The notes under the pieces: model-generated
The model's database searches: none
What the model was told of the DNA's origin: nothing
Seen by the model: only the letters and a program-made list of their open reading frames with translations
Translations under genes and position numbers: made by a program
Shown here: positions 27,501 through 33,900 of the stretch, in pieces
How the letters are laid out: every line of letters starts with the position of its first letter
How positions within the stretch are numbered: the first letter of the stretch is position 1
Assembly (NCBI GenBank): GCA_944332525.1
Contig: CALVKD010000028.1
Location: forward strand, 1 to 45,552
DNA length: 45,552 nt
Source: an uncultured Bacilli bacterium
GTDB taxonomy: Bacteria > Bacillota_I > Bacilli_A > RFN20 > CAG-449
Direction of reading: 5' to 3'

Positions 27501-27737
27501 TTTTAATAAAACAACACCTTCATTTGCTAATTTTCTGACAACTTCATCACCATTTTTTGCTGCTTCCTCAACATTATTACTTCCAGAAGAAATTTGTTCA
27601 GCTGTGTTAAAAAAGTTTGAAATTGGTCCAGCATATTTAACAGCGAAATAGTCACCTACAATTATTGAAGGAAATAAAACTGCTGCCAAAGCAATTCCCG
27701 TTATTTGAATCGGTTTTAATTTAAATTTCTTTTTCAT
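24588..27737 (-). CDS. Second membrane-anchored GH3 beta-glycosidase with inverted domains
   Basis: 1049 aa. Same plan as the first GH3: an N-terminal membrane helix (about 10-30), the usual C-terminal domain first (LANEGVVLLKN near 70), a fibronectin III-like domain (NTGAVAGKDVVELYY near 415) and the TIM barrel last (VNLHREALNGRNYEYYSED near 755, IKHLALYD near 795, VVVTDYDSG with the nucleophile Asp near 870). A second membrane helix lies near 970-995. The C-terminus is a Lys/Glu coiled coil of ~45 residues. Catalytic motifs are better preserved than in the first copy. The gene starts 15 nt after the Ig/CBM-like lipoprotein, its likely partner. Confidence 0.92.
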   Translation of the reverse strand: MKKKFKLKPIQITGIALAAVLFPSIIVGDYFAVKYAGPISNFFNTAEQISSGSNNVEEAAKNGDEVVRKLANEGVVLLKNDLNKEGKPTLPLANDKRKINVFGWGATDSGFLYTGNGSGRSYIYPDNKVTFLEGLKEAGFEYNEEIIKIYEDWCTDEDADWGETSNWNNRYSTKLKEPVTATAFPDDVVGRARTFSDTAVIVLSRYSGEYIGRLYDVQYKHDLPTDETRSFNEISTEEISLIKMVTSNFDNVIVVFNTGSIMDMSFIDDEATYGKIGAAMNVGYMGQSGATAIGKILTGEVNPSGKLADTVLYDPKENEISRVNPLSNDIVYAEDIYLGYKFYETADAEGYFDNKVKFGGTPYEKNGYDAVVQYPFGHGLSYTSFSWEVENLSLPENSALTSTSEIKFDVRVTNTGAVAGKDVVELYYTAPYYDGQIEKAEVNLLDFGKTPLLEPGQSSVISFTVKPYDLASYDCYDKNDNGMTGWEVDIGEYQLKLMTDSHHLKEMENNTLTYTVDDVAFRYRKDPVSGGRIKNRFTGYTAYGECPLDGSSLDVDWTYLSRSNFEATMPREREEAPSSAVMSAYSIYYYDDYVFENMPVTGVESNLRLVTKDDGSFASYEEFTGEKEGAKLKYNDELMMQLGNPANYNDSIWDDFLNQLTPTELKRLVEDGGYGSRAAESIGKPVNLEYDGPSGFNRTNLSPNTPGSNMTALPCENLTGQTWNKELLSQAGQIIGMDGQNFGISGIYAPGVNLHREALNGRNYEYYSEDGVLSGYLAASFIKGAASNGVYSYIKHLALYDSSPWTNQRVWCTEQNLRENYLKPFEIAIKKGGANAVMVSFNKIGATWSGSNQAMIDGILRTEFGFKGVVVTDYDSGDDSNMVLRNGIRAGLNLQLNPNYGQAGKYGTISTSDTVDMNLARSSAKSMVYTMCNTYYRAKTEEVDNEYSVEISDPKAITKGFNWWVILVVLLNIIFFGLPVFLFVWTYIPKRKKVTDNGIVVDDKPVIVKPKQKNKKQLEEEIKSLQNQLEEKNKIIASLENRIKKSNEK

Positions 27738-27752
27738 TAGACTTTTTTCTCC

Positions 27753-30017
27753 CTAAAATATGATATCAATCTTGTCAATATTGGCAGATCTCATCGAATT
27801 ATCATTTGTATCTTTAATTTTACCAATACATTCCAAGGAAATTTTATTATAACCCTCTATTAAGTTTATAGTTGCAATATTATTTTCAGTCCAAAGGAAC
27901 CAAATACTTTCGTTACCGATAGCCTCACGACCTTTAATAATAACATCATCACCAACAGTTATTTCTTGATCATTAACAGTCAATTTAAAGATTTTGTTAA
28001 ATTGAGAATCATAAGTTCCAACTTTTCCTTCGCTTCCTGGATAACGATCTAATGATGCCGCGGTAAGAACAAGTTGACATCCTTCAGTAGCAACATCGCT
28101 ATATGCATAGAAATCGATTTTAGAACCAGTGGTTATACTTTCAATGCAAGTAGCACCATTCGCATCAGTTTTAATTTTCGAATCATCTTCTGCTCTTGTG
28201 ATGATTGTATAATTATCTTTTTCACCTGTGATATTATCTTGGTAAATATCTTCCGCTTCAATAGTGTATCCATTGAAAATTTCAATGGTAAATTCTGCAT
28301 ATTTAACAATATCATTAGAAGTGATTTCTGCTCTCAATGTCAATTTTCCATTAGGATATGTTCCATTGAGGATAGTATCATTCGTATAAATGTTTCCTTC
28401 ACTATCTTTAACAACATAATTTTGAGCATTCTCGTATACATAACCATTTTCATACGTTGCTTTAACCTCGAGTCCAGTTAAATTTAAACGACTGCCCTTA
28501 GCATATTTTGTAGTATTAGGCATTGAAGTAATTTCGACAGATGAGACTTCTGGAATTGTCAAATCTATTTTTTGAGACCAGGTATAGTTTTTATACTTCA
28601 AAGTAATTTCGTCATCCACAGGAGATAAAGGTCCATTAGGTTCAAAGGAAAAGTTACTATCACTAGGAGTGATATTCGTGTCACCTTGGTATCCGTTGCG
28701 GTAATTTACATTAAACTTTAATCCTGACGGATCAAAAGTTTCACCAATTTCATATTGCAATTTGCTTGGTTCTGAAACAATATCAACAGAAGTGACATAA
28801 TCGCCAGTATCGGTTTCACCATCATTCATTCTAACTTCTAATTTATCAATATTAGGAGTTCTTCCATAACCATCATCACCAGCCTGTGTACCGATACATT
28901 CTAATTTCACTTTATTGAATCCAGGATGTATATCAATACTTCCTAAAGGAGCATCTGCCCAGTTTGTCCACTTAGTTGTTGCGCTGCCAGCAGCAGGATA
29001 TGCTTTACCAGGAATGATAACATCATCTCCTACCCATACTTCTTGATTTTCTTCACCATAATATAATTTGAAGAGTTGATTGAAGTTCATATCATCCATT
29101 TTTGATTCTGCATTGTTTGTTCTAGTGGACGATGCAATTAAGACAAGATCAGCATTTTTAATTTCTATATCAGAATATATATAGAACTCAATTGACATTC
29201 CTTTATTAATATCGCCAATATATCCTGTTCCAGTAAATGTGCTATCTGTTTTAACAACAGAATTTGCTCCATCATTAGGGTCTAATGATAAATTATTTCC
29301 AGTAATAACTGTATAACTATGGTCTACTGGTTGTTCTCCGTCAATATATATATCCTCAGCTTGTACAGTGATGCCAGAAAATACAGTGATAGTAAATGAA
29401 TCACTCATTGTTGTATCGCCAGCAGTGACATTAACAAATAATTCAATTTCTCCAGGCTTATCTAAGACTTTTCCCTGTTCATATGGATTTCCATCTTTAT
29501 CGGTAACAGTATAGATAGTTTCATTGTCAACGTATCCTTCTTCATAGTCAGCTCCAACTGTTAATCCGGTTAAATCTAATGAATCACCTAGTTCATATGA
29601 TTTAATATCTGGCTCGCGAATAATTTCTATTCCAAGCAATGTTTTTGGTTCAACAATGATATCAATATCGAATGAAAATCCTTCAAATGTCATTGTTACC
29701 TTTGTAACATCTTCAGTTAATGGGCCATTAGGTGACCAACCATCACAATCTCCACCAGTAAGGCCTTCTTCAACAAATCCATTTTCATAATAAGCCGTAA
29801 ATACTAATCCAGATGATTTAAATTTTTCGCCAGCTTTATATGTTGTTTTTGTTGGCATACTTTCAATTTCAATTCTTTCAACAGTATCTCCCGTCTGAGG
29901 AGCAGTTGAAACACTAATTGATGGACGTGAACTACTTGTTGTATTTCCACCACAAGCAGTAACCCCTGCAATAGTCAATAATGAAGTTAAGACTATTAAC
30001 AATTTTCTATTTTTCAT
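27753..30017 (-). CDS. Lipoprotein with two tandem [Ig-like, Ig-like, CBM6/35-like] units
   Basis: 754 aa from the ATG at 30017, which has the strong site GGAAAGGAAATT; an upstream ATG (30062) is less likely because it would bury the signal peptide. The lipobox is VTAC. The body repeats a three-domain block. Ig-like domains with IESMPTKTTYKAGEKF and IIREPDIKSYELGDSL are followed by a beta domain starting VQAEDIYID. Then IVSEPSKLQYEIGETF and ITSMPNTTKYAKGSRL are followed by one starting IEAEDIYQD. The beta domains resemble CBM6/35 carbohydrate-binding modules. The protein probably binds glycan at the cell surface for the GH3 encoded downstream. Confidence 0.83.
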   Translation of the reverse strand: MKNRKLLIVLTSLLTIAGVTACGGNTTSSSRPSISVSTAPQTGDTVERIEIESMPTKTTYKAGEKFKSSGLVFTAYYENGFVEEGLTGGDCDGWSPNGPLTEDVTKVTMTFEGFSFDIDIIVEPKTLLGIEIIREPDIKSYELGDSLDLTGLTVGADYEEGYVDNETIYTVTDKDGNPYEQGKVLDKPGEIELFVNVTAGDTTMSDSFTITVFSGITVQAEDIYIDGEQPVDHSYTVITGNNLSLDPNDGANSVVKTDSTFTGTGYIGDINKGMSIEFYIYSDIEIKNADLVLIASSTRTNNAESKMDDMNFNQLFKLYYGEENQEVWVGDDVIIPGKAYPAAGSATTKWTNWADAPLGSIDIHPGFNKVKLECIGTQAGDDGYGRTPNIDKLEVRMNDGETDTGDYVTSVDIVSEPSKLQYEIGETFDPSGLKFNVNYRNGYQGDTNITPSDSNFSFEPNGPLSPVDDEITLKYKNYTWSQKIDLTIPEVSSVEITSMPNTTKYAKGSRLNLTGLEVKATYENGYVYENAQNYVVKDSEGNIYTNDTILNGTYPNGKLTLRAEITSNDIVKYAEFTIEIFNGYTIEAEDIYQDNITGEKDNYTIITRAEDDSKIKTDANGATCIESITTGSKIDFYAYSDVATEGCQLVLTAASLDRYPGSEGKVGTYDSQFNKIFKLTVNDQEITVGDDVIIKGREAIGNESIWFLWTENNIATINLIEGYNKISLECIGKIKDTNDNSMRSANIDKIDIIF

Positions 30018-30134
30018 AATTTCCTTTCCGTTCAAAAAACCGAACTTCTGCCTTTTAAGCATTTAATAATATTAAATAATTGTGCTAATTGGAAGGGGTT
30101 ACATGTTTCGCAAAAGTGCAATTATTTTTCGTAA

Positions 30135-30440
30135 TTCTATTTTGACTCTTCCACAAAAAATAATAAAAATCAACAGCCGCATGCTTCATTACAAATCGGA
30201 ACAGGCGACGGCAATTGGTCAAGGTTGCCTACAACTACAGCTAAAACACATGATAAAAGACAATATATTTATTTAAAGAATCCATCCAAAGATGGTAAGC
30301 AAATAAAAATGCGGAGAAGAATTATAACCGGTAGCATCAACAAAAGACTAAATAGAGCAAAAAATAGGCCTAAATTAGAAGCTTCTGATATGAAGAAAAT
30401 TAAAGCCTTTATTAATAAAGAGCTTGAAAAAAACAAATAA
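30135..30440 (+). pseudogene. Truncated ORF copy A (5'-decayed) of the repeat-linked protein
   Basis: The frame is open from just after a TAA (30132-30134) to the TAA at 30438-30440 and encodes FYFDSSTKNN...GTGDGNWSRLP...LEKNK, with no start codon conserved with copy B. Compared with copy B (31302-31646), most third-position differences are silent (for example GGT/GGC, CGG/AGA, ACC/ACT, GCC/GCT), so this frame was under selection. The frame with an ATG start at 30082 is not the conserved one. The basic C-terminus suggests nucleic-acid binding, but I do not recognise the family. Repeat R1 starts 4 nt after the stop. Confidence 0.65.
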
Positions 30441-30444
30441 AAAA

Positions 30445-30548
30445 GCAAGTCACTGCTTCTATTAGGCGCAAAATCCTATCACTAGGACCGCCACAAACGG
30501 CTAGCATCTCGATATAAATTAATATATCGCGCTTCACAGATGACTTGC
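30445..30548. repeat. Structured repeat R1 (subtype a, follows ORF copy A)
   Basis: Ends GCAAGTCA/TGACTTGC pair to close P1. Inside are GGCG/CGCC enclosing hairpin TCCTA-tcac-TAGGA, then hairpin CGATATA-aattaa-TATATCG. It has the CAAAA linker and CCGCCACAAACG segment shared only with R6. Confidence 0.85.
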
Positions 30549-30599
30549 ATATAAATATTAATTTAAATTCTTAAAATTATCAACATTAAAACAAAAAAA

Positions 30600-30705
30600 G
30601 CAAGTCACTGCTTCTATTAGGCGCCATTATCTCACATTGTGAGACCGCCAGGAACGGCTAGCATCTCGATATAAATTAATATATCGCGCTTTACAGATGA
30701 CTTGC
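30600..30705. repeat. Structured repeat R2 (subtype b)
   Basis: Same P1 and P4 as R1, but the P3 hairpin is TCTCAC-att-GTGAGA with a CCATTA linker and CCGCCAGGAAC. Begins 155 nt after R1 begins. Confidence 0.85.
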
Positions 30706-30755
30706 ATATAAATATTAATTTAAATTATTAAAATAATCAACATTAAAACAAAAAA

Positions 30756-30863
30756 GCAAGTCACCGGATTTATTAGGCGCCATTATCTCACATCGTGAGA
30801 CCGCCAGGAACAACATAGCATTTCGATATAAGTTAATATATCGCGCTCCCCAAAATGACTTGC
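30756..30863. repeat. Structured repeat R3 (subtype b)
   Basis: P3 is TCTCAC-atc-GTGAGA and the P4 loop changes to agttaa while both stems stay intact. Begins 156 nt after R2 begins. Confidence 0.85.
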
Positions 30864-30909
30864 ATATAAATACTAATGCAATCTATCAAAATTATCAATA
30901 TAATAAAAA

Positions 30910-31014
30910 GCAAATTCCCATCATTATTAGGCGCCATTATCTTACTTCTAAGACCGCCAGGAACAACATAGCATTTCGATATAAACTAATATATCGCGCT
31001 CTCAAGGAACTTGC
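30910..31014. repeat. Structured repeat R4 (subtype b, most diverged)
   Basis: P1 becomes GCAAATTCC/GGAACTTGC (both sides changed, one A-C mismatch), and P3 becomes TCTTA-cttc-TAAGA with paired changes. P4 is kept with loop aactaa. Confidence 0.82.
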
Positions 31015-31063
31015 GCATTAATATTAACATAATAAATTGCACTTATCAACATTCATAAAAAAA

Positions 31064-31170
31064 GCAAGTCATCGGATCTATTAGGTGCCATTATCTCACG
31101 TTGTGAGACCACCAGGAACGTGTAGCATTTCGATATAAGTTAATATATCGCGCTCCCCAAAATGACTTGC
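31064..31170. repeat. Structured repeat R5 (subtype b)
   Basis: GGCG becomes GGTG and the partner CGCC becomes CACC, a compensatory change in P2. P3 is TCTCAC-gtt-GTGAGA. Confidence 0.84.
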
Positions 31171-31301
31171 ACATAAATATTACTTTATTTTATTAAAATA
31201 ATCAATTAATAAATATTTGTAAAATTCAAATAGCATCAGAATTAATAATAAGCGATTATAAATTCAATAAAATATGTAAAAAATATTAGACCACTACATA
31301 A
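31171..31301. other. AT-rich gap between R5 and ORF copy B
   Basis: About 130 bp of AT-rich sequence with no open frame, repeat or clear promoter that I can recognise. Confidence 0.5.
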
Positions 31302-31646
31302 AAAATCTATTATCAAGAAGAGGTTCTGGATAAGCAAGAGTTTTATTTTGATGCTTCAACAAGTAACAATAAAAATCAAAAGCCGCATGCCTCTTTGCAA
31401 ATTGGAACAGGCGACGGCAATTGGTCAAGGTTGCCTACAACTACAGCTAAAACACATGATAAAAGCCAATATATTTATTTAAAGAATCCATCCAAAGAAG
31501 GCAAGCAAATAAAAATGAGAAGGCATATTTTTACTGGAAGCACAAGAACTAGACTAAACAAAGCCAAAAATAGGCCTAAGTTAGAATATTCTGATATGAA
31601 GAAAATTAAAGCTTTTATTAATAAAGAGCTTGAAAAAAACAAATAA
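31302..31646 (+). pseudogene. Truncated ORF copy B of the repeat-linked protein
   Basis: Open from after a TAA (31299-31301) to the TAA at 31644-31646, encoding about 114 residues. It aligns to copy A from FYFD(A/S)ST-NNKNQ through GTGDGNWSRLPTTTAKTHDK to INKELEKNK. No ATG, GTG or TTG start is shared by the two copies: the TTG at 31395 is TTA in copy A. Both therefore look 5'-truncated, or use an unusual start. About 60 nt in the middle are identical between copies. Repeat R6 starts 5 nt after the stop. Confidence 0.62.
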
Positions 31647-31651
31647 AAAAA

Positions 31652-31756
31652 GCAAGTCACCGGATCTATTAGGCGCAAAATCCTATTTCTAGGACCGCCA
31701 CAAACGTCTAGCATTTCGATATAAATTAATATATCGCGCTCCCCAAAATGACTTGC
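31652..31756. repeat. Structured repeat R6 (subtype a, in the int2 leader)
   Basis: Same subtype as R1 (CAAAA linker, TCCTA-tttc-TAGGA, CCGCCACAAACG). It ends 62 nt before the integrase start, so it may lie in the integrase 5' region. Confidence 0.85.
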
Positions 31757-31818
31757 ACATAAATATTAGCTTAATTCAATTAATTAATCAAGCAAAAAAC
31801 GAAAGGAGGATAATAAGC

Positions 31819-32949
31819 ATGCCAATTTATTCATATAACGGCAAACGCGGAAAGAGTTATTTTTTCAAATTTGGTATAAATGGAGCCTATTACCTCCGCC
31901 GGGGATTTAAGACAAAAAAAGCAGCTTTAGAAGCCGAAAAAGATTTTAAAAATAAATTACTCGGCGATTGTGATCCTTGGAAAGTCATAGTAAGGCTAAA
32001 GTTTAAAGATATCGTTAATAAATATGTTGAGTATTGTTTTTCTACAATGAAAATAACAACCGCCAGCGACATTAAAAGACAAGCCTCATCATTTTATTTA
32101 AAAGCTTTTAATCCTGAAAAATATCTCTATCAAATGACTCCAGCAGATGCAAATAAAGCATGGAAATATATCCAAACTCTCAAAATCAATGAAACTACCA
32201 AAAATAAAAAGCTTAGAAGTGTTAAACAGCTCTTTACATGGGTAAGAGATACATATGGCTATTATTACGCAGCTATCTATACTTTGCCAAACTTTAAAGA
32301 TTATCAGATCAAGAGAGTTAAACAAAAAAAGGATATTTTAGAAGTTGGTGAACTCATCCAGATATTAAGACGGGCTAGCCCTTATTATTACTTAGCTATC
32401 TTGACAATGTATATTTATGGCTACCGCCTCGGGGAACTGCTAGGCTTAAAGGTCGATAGCATCGACTTTAATAAGAGAACCATCGAGAACTATCAAAGCA
32501 TATCCTTTAAAACTGGACAAGGATATTTTATAGCTACAACACCAAAGACCAAAAAAAGCGATAGGGTAAGAAGCTGCTCCGATGAATATCTAAAATTACT
32601 AAGGCAACATATAAATCGCTACCAACTAGGGCCTAAAGACTTTCTTTTCTTCAATATGCAAACGATGATCCACGGCGATATCAAAAATCAACCAATGCAT
32701 GAAAACACTTTTAGAAGAGCTTTAAAGAATATTGAGCCAACGCTTAACCCGCATATGCTCAGAAGGTCAGTAGTTACTCATTTAAGCGAGAGCAATGTTT
32801 CTTTAAAAGAGATAGCTAACTATATTGGCCATGACTCGCTAGCAACAACAGAACGCTATTACTTAAAGGTGTCGGAAGAAAAGAAAAATAAGATTAACAA
32901 AGTTATTGATGAGCTAATCAAAGAAGCTAAGGAGGTAACAAATGAATAA
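31819..32949 (+). CDS. int: Tyrosine recombinase (phage-type integrase), element 2
   Basis: About 377 aa, alignable along its length with the element-1 integrase. It has an AP2-like arm-binding N-terminus (SYFFKFGINGAYYLRRGF). The catalytic residues are Arg in YGYRLGELLG (about 201), Lys in TKKSDRVRS, HMLRRS (about 310), YIGHDS (about 335) and nucleophile Tyr in TERYYLK. The ATG at 31819 is preceded by AAAGGAGG, so an upstream in-frame ATG at 31753, inside repeat R6, is rejected. All catalytic residues are present, so it is probably active. It runs toward tRNA-Leu, its likely target. Confidence 0.93.
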   Translation: MPIYSYNGKRGKSYFFKFGINGAYYLRRGFKTKKAALEAEKDFKNKLLGDCDPWKVIVRLKFKDIVNKYVEYCFSTMKITTASDIKRQASSFYLKAFNPEKYLYQMTPADANKAWKYIQTLKINETTKNKKLRSVKQLFTWVRDTYGYYYAAIYTLPNFKDYQIKRVKQKKDILEVGELIQILRRASPYYYLAILTMYIYGYRLGELLGLKVDSIDFNKRTIENYQSISFKTGQGYFIATTPKTKKSDRVRSCSDEYLKLLRQHINRYQLGPKDFLFFNMQTMIHGDIKNQPMHENTFRRALKNIEPTLNPHMLRRSVVTHLSESNVSLKEIANYIGHDSLATTERYYLKVSEEKKNKINKVIDELIKEAKEVTNE

Positions 32950-33346
32950 TTACTATAATGTGATACTTAACCTTAATTATCAAAGCGAAAGAAAGAGCTA
33001 CGGCGATTTTGAAAGCTTTAAAACGGCTAAAGATATCTTTTTCAAGATTTTAAATGAAGTAATTAACTTTAATGCTAATCACTATAAAGAGATTGATCCA
33101 GGCGAATATTTAGAGCTAAGAGCAGTATTACAAGATGATTTATTTAACAATATAGAAACCATTGAGCTAATACATGTAAATACATACATATTAACCAAAG
33201 ACGCTTTTTATTTAAACGATATTAAAGACTTAGAAAGGCAATCATTAAAAGATATCTTAACGCGTAAAAAAGGCAGTTTAAGCAATAATCAAAGGCAGTT
33301 AATAAAATTATTGCTCACTGATAAAAACGAAGCTAAAGAAGCTTAA
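32942..33346 (+). CDS. 134-aa protein of the integrase module (orfA-type)
   Basis: 134 aa, starting 8 bp inside the integrase stop with AAGGAGG upstream. It is the positional counterpart of the 127-aa protein at 2997-3380, similar in size and composition but only weakly alike by eye. No signal or membrane segment; family not recognised. Confidence 0.75.
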   Translation: MNNYYNVILNLNYQSERKSYGDFESFKTAKDIFFKILNEVINFNANHYKEIDPGEYLELRAVLQDDLFNNIETIELIHVNTYILTKDAFYLNDIKDLERQSLKDILTRKKGSLSNNQRQLIKLLLTDKNEAKEA

Positions 33347-33358
33347 AAGGAGGGAAAA

Positions 33359-33550
33359 ATGCTAAAGTATCGAGATCAGATAATAATAAACAAAGAGCAA
33401 AAGATAGTCTATATTTTAAATTTTGTAGATGCTCCAAGGTCGATAAATGCAAAAGCTAAGCGAAAAGCGAAAGAAGTTATTATTCAAGGGATGAGCTTGG
33501 ATAATTTCAAAAAAATTTATCCAGAGTTATATGCTGCAGTATATACGTAA
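33359..33550 (+). CDS. 63-aa conserved protein of the integrase module (orfB-type)
   Basis: Homologous to the 62-aa protein at 3405-3593 (EQKIVYIL, AKRKA, an II-GM block and NFKK-YPEL). It has the strong ribosome binding site AAGGAGGG. Conservation next to two different integrases suggests a role in recombination direction or regulation, but no excisionase motif is provable by eye. Confidence 0.75.
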   Translation: MLKYRDQIIINKEQKIVYILNFVDAPRSINAKAKRKAKEVIIQGMSLDNFKKIYPELYAAVYT

Positions 33551-33574
33551 GTATATGGAAAAAATCAAAAAAAA

Positions 33575-33602
33575 GGGAGGTGATAACGAACGAAAAAAGT
33601 AA
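33575..33602 (+). other. Orphan ribosome-binding-like site near the element 2 right end
   Basis: GGGAGGTGATAACGAACG contains an excellent Shine-Dalgarno, but only poor start codons and no substantial ORF follow. A 15-residue frame from 33555 spans it. It may be the remnant of a gene cut by integration. Confidence 0.3.
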
Positions 33603-33634
33603 AAAAATAGTATCAAATAAGCAAAGGCAAGCAC

Positions 33635-33657
33635 AAAAAAAGCCCATGAAGATGGGC
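33635..33657 (-). terminator. Terminator of the tRNA-Arg/tRNA-Leu transcript
   Basis: GCCCAT pairs with ATGGGC around a 4-nt loop, followed on the minus strand by a run of T. It lies 15 nt beyond the tRNA-Leu 3' end, the same arrangement as at tRNA-Thr. Confidence 0.82.
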
Positions 33658-33671
33658 AAAAATAACAAATA

Positions 33672-33754
33672 TGGTGCGGGATACAGGACTTGAACCTGCA
33701 CGGTCGCCCATCAGATTCTAAGTCTGACGTGTCTGCCAATTCCACCAATCCCGC
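33672..33754 (-). tRNA. tRNA-Leu (anticodon UAG)
   Basis: 83 nt with encoded CCA. The acceptor GCGGGAT pairs with ATCCCGC, the anticodon loop is CTTAGAA (TAG), and the long variable arm is that of a class II tRNA. Its 3' end faces the integrase module of element 2, making it the probable integration target. Confidence 0.96.
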
Positions 33755-33758
33755 ATTT

Positions 33759-33836
33759 TGGCATGCCCGACGCGGCTCGAACGCGCGACCTCAACCTTCG
33801 GAGGGTTGCACTCTAATCCAGCTGAGCTACGGGCAT
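33759..33836 (-). tRNA. tRNA-Arg (anticodon CCG)
   Basis: 78 nt with encoded CCA. The acceptor ATGCCCG pairs with CGGGCAT, the anticodon stem CAACC/GGTTG holds loop CTCCGAA (CCG) and the T-loop is TTCGAGC. It is 4 nt upstream of tRNA-Leu and shares its transcript. Confidence 0.96.
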
Positions 33837-33900
33837 ATAACTAGATTATTTTAGCAAAGTTATTTTTAATTAACAAGATAAAGCGCTATTTATTATCAGT

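Larger units (their letters stand above)
30063..33634 (+). mobile_element. Second integrated element beside tRNA-Leu, with repeat/cassette array
   Basis: The plus-strand block consists of truncated ORF copy A, five tandem structured repeats, ORF copy B with a sixth repeat, and an integrase-orfA-orfB module homologous to element 1. It ends beside the 3' end of tRNA-Leu. No phage structural or Zot gene is present. The left edge is set by the divergent lipoprotein gene and is only approximate. No direct repeat of the tRNA-Leu end is visible near 30060, so the attachment core is unproven. Confidence 0.6.

Noticed and set aside
30082-30276. 64-aa ORF with ATG starting at 30082 in copy A
   Set aside because: The silent-substitution pattern between copies is in the other frame (ending at 30440), so this ORF is a shadow of the conserved one.
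30445-31756. CRISPR array
   Set aside because: Units are ~105 nt, folded, spaced by similar AT-rich linkers rather than unique spacers, and no cas gene is present.
30445-31756. Type III toxin-antitoxin repeats (ToxIN-like)
   Set aside because: Known antitoxin repeats are much shorter (about 35-50 nt) and followed by a ~170-aa RNase toxin; the gene after the array here is an integrase.
30445-31756. True integron with attC sites
   Set aside because: The RYYYAAC/GTTRRRY core motifs are not evident and the integrase looks phage-type; kept only as a mechanistic analogy.
33672-33754. Similarity between the repeat end TGACTTGCAC and the tRNA-Leu segment GGACTTGAACC as an attachment core
   Set aside because: Only about seven bases agree and the positions do not form a direct repeat with the tRNA end; chance in an AT-rich region is likely.
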